This document shows, piece after piece, positions 59,513 through 64,000 of a stretch of DNA of 64,000 nucleotides. Within the stretch, counting starts at the first letter, position 1; every line of letters begins with the position of its first letter. The translations under genes and the position numbers were made by a program. The notes under the pieces were generated by a model. That model was not told the DNA's origin. It saw nothing but the letters and a program-made list of their open reading frames with translations, and searched no databases. The stretch comes from Oricola cellulosilytica (GTDB lineage Bacteria > Pseudomonadota > Alphaproteobacteria > Rhizobiales > Rhizobiaceae), in the NCBI RefSeq assembly GCF_019966575.1, contig NZ_JAINFK010000006.1, forward strand, positions 62,001-126,000, in the 5' to 3' direction.

Positions 59513-60337
59513 GTGACAACGCTTCATAGCCTACCGGGGCCGTATCGGTTCCCCGAACTCGACCTGAACATGATAGACCTTACCGACAAACAAGGAGCGA
59601 TGTCGTTGGGCACCGGGCTGATGGTCGAAGATCTGAGCCATTCCTACGGCGCCAGAAAGGCGCTGTCGAATGTCAGCTTTTCAGTCGAAAGGGGCTGTTT
59701 TTGCGCATTGCTCGGACCAAACGGCGCGGGCAAATCCACCCTGTTCAGCCTCCTCACAGGATTATTCACATCGAAATCCGGCGATATCCACGTTGCCGGT
59801 TTCGACCTAGCGAAAAAGCCGCGATCCGCCCTCGCCGCGCTCGGTGTGGTCTTTCAGCAGCCAACACTCGACATGCATCTCTCCGTTCATCAGAACATGC
59901 GCTACTACGCTGCCCTCCAAGGTCTTTCGGGCAAGCATGCGACGCGGCGCATCGGCGAAGCGCTCGAGCAACTCGAGATGGCTGACCGCGCAGGCGAAAA
60001 GGTTCGCGCTCTCAACGGTGGCCACCGCCGTAGAATGGAAATCGCCCGAGCCATGCTCCACGAGCCAGCAATCCTGCTTCTCGACGAACCCACCGTCGGA
60101 CTTGACACGTCGACGCGTCAGGCGATTACCGCTCATGTTCACAAGCTGGCGAGATCGGAGGGTTTGACGGTTCTTTGGGCGACCCATCTTGTCGACGAAG
60201 TAGAGGACGAAGATCAACTCGTCATACTTCACAAGGGGACGATACGTGCCGACGGAACTGCCGCCACCCTGCGAGGGGCACGCAACCTGGGAGAAGCATT
60301 CCTCGCGCTGACCGCTGCCGGGAACGAGACGGAATGA
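59513..60337 (+). CDS. ABC transporter ATPase, PQQ/alcohol-oxidation-associated
   Basis: A 274-residue ATPase: Walker A GPNGAGKST near residue 69, Q-loop VVFQQPTLDM, signature LNGGHRRRMEIARAM (Asn in place of the usual Ser), Walker B ILLLDEPTVGLD and H-loop WATHLVDE. The fold and neighbours match TIGR03864-type proteins linked to PQQ-dependent alcohol dehydrogenase systems. The GTG at 59513 has AGGA upstream; ATG 59600 gives a more typical length. ATGA overlap with the permease. Confidence 0.88.
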   Translation: MTTLHSLPGPYRFPELDLNMIDLTDKQGAMSLGTGLMVEDLSHSYGARKALSNVSFSVERGCFCALLGPNGAGKSTLFSLLTGLFTSKSGDIHVAGFDLAKKPRSALAALGVVFQQPTLDMHLSVHQNMRYYAALQGLSGKHATRRIGEALEQLEMADRAGEKVRALNGGHRRRMEIARAMLHEPAILLLDEPTVGLDTSTRQAITAHVHKLARSEGLTVLWATHLVDEVEDEDQLVILHKGTIRADGTAATLRGARNLGEAFLALTAAGNETE

Positions 60338-61155
60338 GCGAGCCGGTGAGAAGGCCGAGAGTCCCGGCCATGCTGGTGTGCACGCTCGCCATCATGAACC
60401 GGGAAGCTTCGCGTTTTGTCGGCCAGCGCGGACGCTTTCTTTCCTCACTTGTGCGGCCGATGGTTTGGCTGCTGGTCTTTGCGGCGGGCTTTCGCTCCGC
60501 ACTTGGGCTTTCCATCCAGGAGCCCTATCAAACCTACATCACCTACGAGATCTACATCGTGCCGGGGCTGATCGGAATGGTGCAGCTCTTCAACGGCATG
60601 CAATCGTCGCTAAGCCTCGTCTACGACCGCGAAATGGGCTCGATGCGCCTGCTGCTGACCAGCCCGATGCCGCGCTGGTGGCTGCTGCTGTCCAAGCTCC
60701 TGGCCGGGACGGCAATCTCGATCCTTCAGGTCTATGTGTTCCTGGCGCTGGCCGCGCCGTTCGGCATCACATTTCCCGTACTCGGATATCTCGCCATTCT
60801 GCCGGTACTCATTCTTTCCGGCCTCATGCTCGGCGCGCTGGGGCTCTTGCTCTCATCGACAATCGACCAGCTGGAAAATTTCGCCGGCGTCATGAACTTC
60901 GTGATCTTCCCGATGTTCTTTCTTTCGAGTGCGCTTTATCCGCTCTGGAAGATGGCCGAATCTTCCGCGCTGCTGCGCAACATCAGCGCCATGAACCCCT
61001 TTACCCACGCGGTGGAAGCCATCCGCTTTGCCCTGCATCTGCAGGTCAACTGGAGCGCCATTGGCTGGACCCTCGCCGCCTTTCTACTTTTCTTTGCCGC
61101 GAGCATGTTCGGTTACGATCCGGCCAAGGGTCTCGTGGCACGAAAAGCCCGATAG
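60334..61155 (+). CDS. ABC-2 type permease partner
   Basis: A 273-residue ABC-2 permease with six membrane helices: FLSSLVRPMVWLLVFAAGF near residue 38, YEIYIVPGLIGMVQLFNGMQ, and MNFVIFPMFFLSSALYPLWK. It begins MSEPVRRPRVPAM, overlapping the ATPase stop by 4 bases. The pair resembles exporters next to PQQ-linked quinoprotein genes. Transported compound unknown. Confidence 0.9.
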   Translation: MSEPVRRPRVPAMLVCTLAIMNREASRFVGQRGRFLSSLVRPMVWLLVFAAGFRSALGLSIQEPYQTYITYEIYIVPGLIGMVQLFNGMQSSLSLVYDREMGSMRLLLTSPMPRWWLLLSKLLAGTAISILQVYVFLALAAPFGITFPVLGYLAILPVLILSGLMLGALGLLLSSTIDQLENFAGVMNFVIFPMFFLSSALYPLWKMAESSALLRNISAMNPFTHAVEAIRFALHLQVNWSAIGWTLAAFLLFFAASMFGYDPAKGLVARKAR

Positions 61156-61254
61156 TTCCGGCGGAGCGACCAAGACAATACCCGGCGGGAGGGGGCAAAC
61201 CTGTCAAACGGCAGTGCAAGCGCGGCGCCCTCGCAAACCACCAAACGGAAACCC

Positions 61255-62364
61255 TCAGCGCGTGCGCTCCGGCGCGGCACGATACCGGAAATCCGCTTCC
61301 ACGAAATCGACGCCAAGCGATTCAATGGCCTGATCGACGAGATATCGGTGGGGCGACTTCGCACAGACGGGATCGGCGAATGCAGCTTCGCCGGCAATCG
61401 CCATCGCCTGGCACCGGCACCCGCCGAAATCGATCTCGCGGCGCTCGCAGGTTCTGCAGGGCTGCTTCATCCATTCAGTGCCGCGAAAGGCGTTGAACGC
61501 GTCGCCGTCGTACCAGATCTGCGCAAGGCTCTTGTCGCGGACATTGTCAAAGACCAGCCCGGGTATCATTTCGGCCGCATGGCACGGAAGGACCTTTCCC
61601 GAGGGGTCGACGTTCAGACCGACGCGCCCCCACCCCCCCATGCACGCCTTCGGGTAAGTCGCGTAATAGTCGGCCGGTACATAGTCGATGACGAGAACGC
61701 CCTTCAGACGCCTGCGCGCCAGTTCGACTGCGGCTGTCGTTTCGGCAACTTGCGCGCGGGTCGGCATCAATTGTTGCCGATTCACCGTCGCCCAGCCGGT
61801 GAACTGCACCGTCGCGACCTCAAGCCGCCGGGCGCCCAGTTCGACCGCCAAGTCAATGATGCAGTGTATATCGTCCATGTTCTGCCGGTGGCAGACCGCG
61901 TTTACCGTTAACGGTATCCGGCGTTCCCTCACCATTCGCGCGACGTCCATCTTGCGACGGTAGCCGCCAGTGTAACCGCCAACGCGATCAGCGGCCTGCT
62001 CGTCGACGCCCTGGACTGAAAGCTGCACATGGTCGAGACCCGCATCGGCCAATGCGTCCATGCGCTTCTCGTTCAGGCCGATCCCTGACGTGATCAGATT
62101 GGTGTAGAGACCGCTACCGCTTGCAGCAGCGGTTAGCTCGACGAGGTCGGGTCTGGCAGCCGGCTCCCCGCCCGAGAGATGAACATGCAGAACGCCGAGA
62201 TCGGCCGCCTCGCCGAACACCCGAACCCATTCCCGGGTCTCGAGTTCTTCCGCCCGGGTCTTCAGGTCGAGCGGGTTGGAACAATACGGACAGGCAAGGG
62301 GGCACCGATGCGTGAGTTCCGCGAGCATCGCCATGGGGGGATGGATGCCGGGAGGGGCGTTCAC
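61255..62364 (-). CDS. pqqE: PQQ biosynthesis radical SAM enzyme
   Basis: A 369-residue radical SAM enzyme that links the Glu and Tyr side chains of the PqqA peptide. The cluster motif is in [17 protein letters not shown] near residue 20, [16 protein letters not shown] follows, and SPASM-type auxiliary cysteines lie in [27 protein letters not shown] and GGCRCQA. It needs PqqD as peptide chaperone. The GTG start overlaps the pqqD stop (GTGA). Confidence 0.97.
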   Translation of the reverse strand: MNAPPGIHPPMAMLAELTHRCPLACPYCSNPLDLKTRAEELETREWVRVFGEAADLGVLHVHLSGGEPAARPDLVELTAAASGSGLYTNLITSGIGLNEKRMDALADAGLDHVQLSVQGVDEQAADRVGGYTGGYRRKMDVARMVRERRIPLTVNAVCHRQNMDDIHCIIDLAVELGARRLEVATVQFTGWATVNRQQLMPTRAQVAETTAAVELARRRLKGVLVIDYVPADYYATYPKACMGGWGRVGLNVDPSGKVLPCHAAEMIPGLVFDNVRDKSLAQIWYDGDAFNAFRGTEWMKQPCRTCERREIDFGGCRCQAMAIAGEAAFADPVCAKSPHRYLVDQAIESLGVDFVEADFRYRAAPERTR

Positions 62365-62669
62365 GATTCGAACTCCAGAAAACGCCGGGCACCCAGATCA
62401 TCGAGGAAGGCGACGACGTCCTTTTCGATGACGTCGGCAGGCGCGTCGTAGGTCTCCGCCAGCGTGTCGATCACCTGCCGCAAGGTACTCTTGCCGTCGA
62501 GTTGATTGAGAATGGCGATCCCGGTCTCGTCAAGAGCCACGGTGCGCTCCGGGGCGAGCAATACGGTCCGGCCGCGGACCTTGTCTTCGCGCATGCGTAC
62601 GCCTCTGGCGAGACGCGGCCGCGACGCCATGTTCAGCGATGCTTTCCGCTCGTTCACGGGGCCGGTCAT
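62361..62669 (-). CDS. pqqD: PQQ biosynthesis peptide chaperone
   Basis: A 102-residue PqqA-binding RRE-type protein: [20 protein letters not shown] and [21 protein letters not shown], then [15 protein letters not shown]. It is a stand-alone pqqD, not fused to pqqC. The start at 62669 overlaps pqqC by 4 bases. Confidence 0.95.
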   Translation of the reverse strand: MTGPVNERKASLNMASRPRLARGVRMREDKVRGRTVLLAPERTVALDETGIAILNQLDGKSTLRQVIDTLAETYDAPADVIEKDVVAFLDDLGARRFLEFES

Positions 62670-63445
62670 GCCGGCTCCCTTTCGGGGACGACAGTCAACC
62701 CAGACCGACCGTTCCAGCCGCCCGGGGGAATGCGCCCCGGCTCGACGTAGGCCGAATGAAGCGCATCGAGTTGCGACCACAGCACATCGGTCTTGAATTC
62801 GAGGGCCGCAGCGGCGGCCAGCTGCTTTTCCGCGGTGTCGGCGTGATCGAGAACATAATTCAATCCGAACGCGACGTCCTTGGGCGCTTCATCGAGACGA
62901 TGCCTGAAATAGGCGACCGAACTCTCGTCGGCGAAATCGTAATGGGCAAGCAGGCCGGCAATCCGCTCGGCGTGAATCTTCGGAGCGAACAACTCAGTAA
63001 GGGAAGCCGCCACAGCGTCGAGAAGCGGCATGTCGCGTACGAATCTGACATAGGCGTCCACGGCAAAGCGGGTGGCGGGCAGCACCCCCTCGCAGGATGC
63101 GACATAGTCCGCGTCGAGCCCCACCGCCCGCGCGAGTTGGAGCCAGCGCCGCAGGCCTCCCCCTTCATCGGGTCCGCCGTCATGATCCTCGATCCGGGAG
63201 CGCCACGCCCGGCGAAGGTCCGGGTCTTCACAGCGGGACATGAAGGCGGCGTCCTTCATCGGAATCCGGCTCTGATAATAGTAGCGATTGATAACCCACG
63301 CCCGAACCTGTTTGGCGGTGCATCCGCCTCCGTGAAGAAGCCGATGGAAGGGATGTTTGTCGTGATATCTCTCATCGCCGATCCTGCGCAGCCGCGCCTC
63401 GAAATCCGCGCGGGAAACCAGCTGCGTTTTCTTCGGGAGCGTCAT
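62666..63445 (-). CDS. pqqC: Pyrroloquinoline-quinone synthase
   Basis: A 259-residue cofactor-free oxidase closing the last PQQ ring. HDKHPFHRLLHGGGCTAKQV near residue 30, RYYYQSRIPMKDAAFMSRCE, EDHDGGPDEGGGLRRWLQLA, and HYDFADESSVAYFRHRL are family hallmarks. The start is MTLPKKTQL at 63445, overlapping pqqB by 4 bases. Confidence 0.96.
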   Translation of the reverse strand: MTLPKKTQLVSRADFEARLRRIGDERYHDKHPFHRLLHGGGCTAKQVRAWVINRYYYQSRIPMKDAAFMSRCEDPDLRRAWRSRIEDHDGGPDEGGGLRRWLQLARAVGLDADYVASCEGVLPATRFAVDAYVRFVRDMPLLDAVAASLTELFAPKIHAERIAGLLAHYDFADESSVAYFRHRLDEAPKDVAFGLNYVLDHADTAEKQLAAAAALEFKTDVLWSQLDALHSAYVEPGRIPPGGWNGRSGLTVVPEREPA

Positions 63446-64000
63446 GCCGAAATCTCCATTCCGTCGGCACCGACGGTCCATCCGGCCTCCTCCACGGCGC
63501 CGCGCTCGGGGGAGCCGGGTCTCCAGACCGGGTTGGTGTTGTTGATGTGGACAAAGACTTTCTTGCGCACACCGAGGCTGCCAAAGGTATTCAGAGAGCC
63601 CTCTTCACCGGACATGGCCATGTGCCCCATCCGCCGTCCGGTCTTCTTGCCTGTTCCGGTCGCTATCATCTCGTCATCGGTGAAAACCGTACCATCGAAA
63701 AAGACGAGATCGGCGTTGCGTAGCCGCCCGGCGAGCGCGGCCGTCATGCGCGCGCATCCGGGAATGTAGAAAACTTTCTTGTCTCCTGCGGTGATTTCGA
63801 CACCCACGGTCTGTTCGCCCTCGAGATCGGTCTCGACCTTGCCCTGCTCCATGTAAAGCGGCACCTTTCCAGGCACCGCAAACAGCCGCGCCGTCAGACC
63901 CGGAGCAATTTCCACCGCCTGCTCCAGTTCGATGGCGGTGAAGCCGACCATCTCCGGATCGAGGGCGTTGAATATCGGATTGGCGGCCAGCGTCTCGACG
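63442..64000 (-). CDS. pqqB: PQQ biosynthesis hydroxylase PqqB (5' end outside window)
   Basis: The C-terminal 185 residues or so of PqqB, a metallo-beta-lactamase-fold iron enzyme hydroxylating the PqqA tyrosine. Visible: VETLAANPIFNALDPEMVGF upstream of an internal Met, AGDKKVFYIPGCARMTAAL, LVFFDGTVFTDDEMI, and VFVHINNTNPVWRPGSPERG. The start and pqqA lie beyond base 64000. Confidence 0.95.
   Translation of the reverse strand, partial: VETLAANPIFNALDPEMVGFTAIELEQAVEIAPGLTARLFAVPGKVPLYMEQGKVETDLEGEQTVGVEITAGDKKVFYIPGCARMTAALAGRLRNADLVFFDGTVFTDDEMIATGTGKKTGRRMGHMAMSGEEGSLNTFGSLGVRKKVFVHINNTNPVWRPGSPERGAVEEAGWTVGADGMEISA

Overview
The window reads as a high-GC alphaproteobacterial chromosome, most likely Hyphomicrobiales (Rhizobiales). 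The evidence is gene order and product type: pdxH / RT0821-type lipoprotein / DnaJ-type / fabI; aroC-ribB; hdaH-type / xseB / tlyA / RlmD-type; glyQ...glyS with lemA inside; moaB / glycosyltransferase / PA0069-type radical SAM / rnhB; atpI-B-E-F'-F with the split b/b' stator; and a BacA/SbmA-type transporter. I see no prophage, insertion sequence, integron or CRISPR array. Almost the whole window is densely packed core genome with many 4-nt ATGA/GTGA overlaps.

Layout. 1-5 kb: a small membrane protein, tRNA-Glu(CTC), a secreted BON-MscS channel, small hypotheticals, a coiled-coil protein and pdxH. 5-16 kb: lipoprotein, DnaJ-like protein, fabI, phosphoglycerate-mutase-like protein, a TadG-like pilus protein on the other strand, aroC, ribB with a degenerate RibA half, an FG-GAP/VCBS-like periplasmic protein, histone-deacetylase-like hydrolase, xseB, tlyA and an RlmD-type methyltransferase. 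16-19 kb: an acyl-CoA dehydrogenase / enoyl-CoA hydratase operon behind a palindromic operator. 19-28 kb: secreted GH25 protein, S49 protease, and the glyQ-VOC-LemA-DUF2207-glyS cluster. 28-42 kb: Sua5-type tRNA modification enzyme, GlcD-like oxidase, DUF6101, ubiA, purD, TrmN6-type enzyme, polyprenyl synthase, TPR protein, ispE, moaB, a frameshifted glycosyltransferase, a PA0069-type radical SAM protein and rnhB. 42-45 kb: ATP synthase Fo operon. 45-51 kb: SleB-like cell wall hydrolase, der, TPR protein, NnrU, DksA-like zinc finger, BacA/SbmA. 52-55 kb: BCCT transporter, small secreted protein, L,D-transpeptidase lipoprotein. 55-59 kb: coxSLM-type form II molybdenum hydroxylase. 59-64 kb: an ABC exporter of the type linked to PQQ-dependent alcohol oxidation, facing the pqqBCDE operon, which runs off the right edge.

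How the parts work together. Several isoprenoid/quinone genes lie close together (ubiA, polyprenyl diphosphate synthase, ispE). The right end looks like an oxidative periplasmic module: PQQ synthesis, its associated ABC transporter and a molybdenum hydroxylase.

Most unusual features: an in-frame AT-rich insertion with foreign codon use inside glyS; a two-base frameshift in the glycosyltransferase after moaB; a hairpin with an 11-C loop tract and a nested inverted repeat in front of rnhB; a 17-bp triple tandem repeat upstream of the BCCT gene; and dyads that look like regulator sites upstream of the acyl-CoA dehydrogenase and the SleB-like hydrolase. I found no convincing wholly new multi-gene system.
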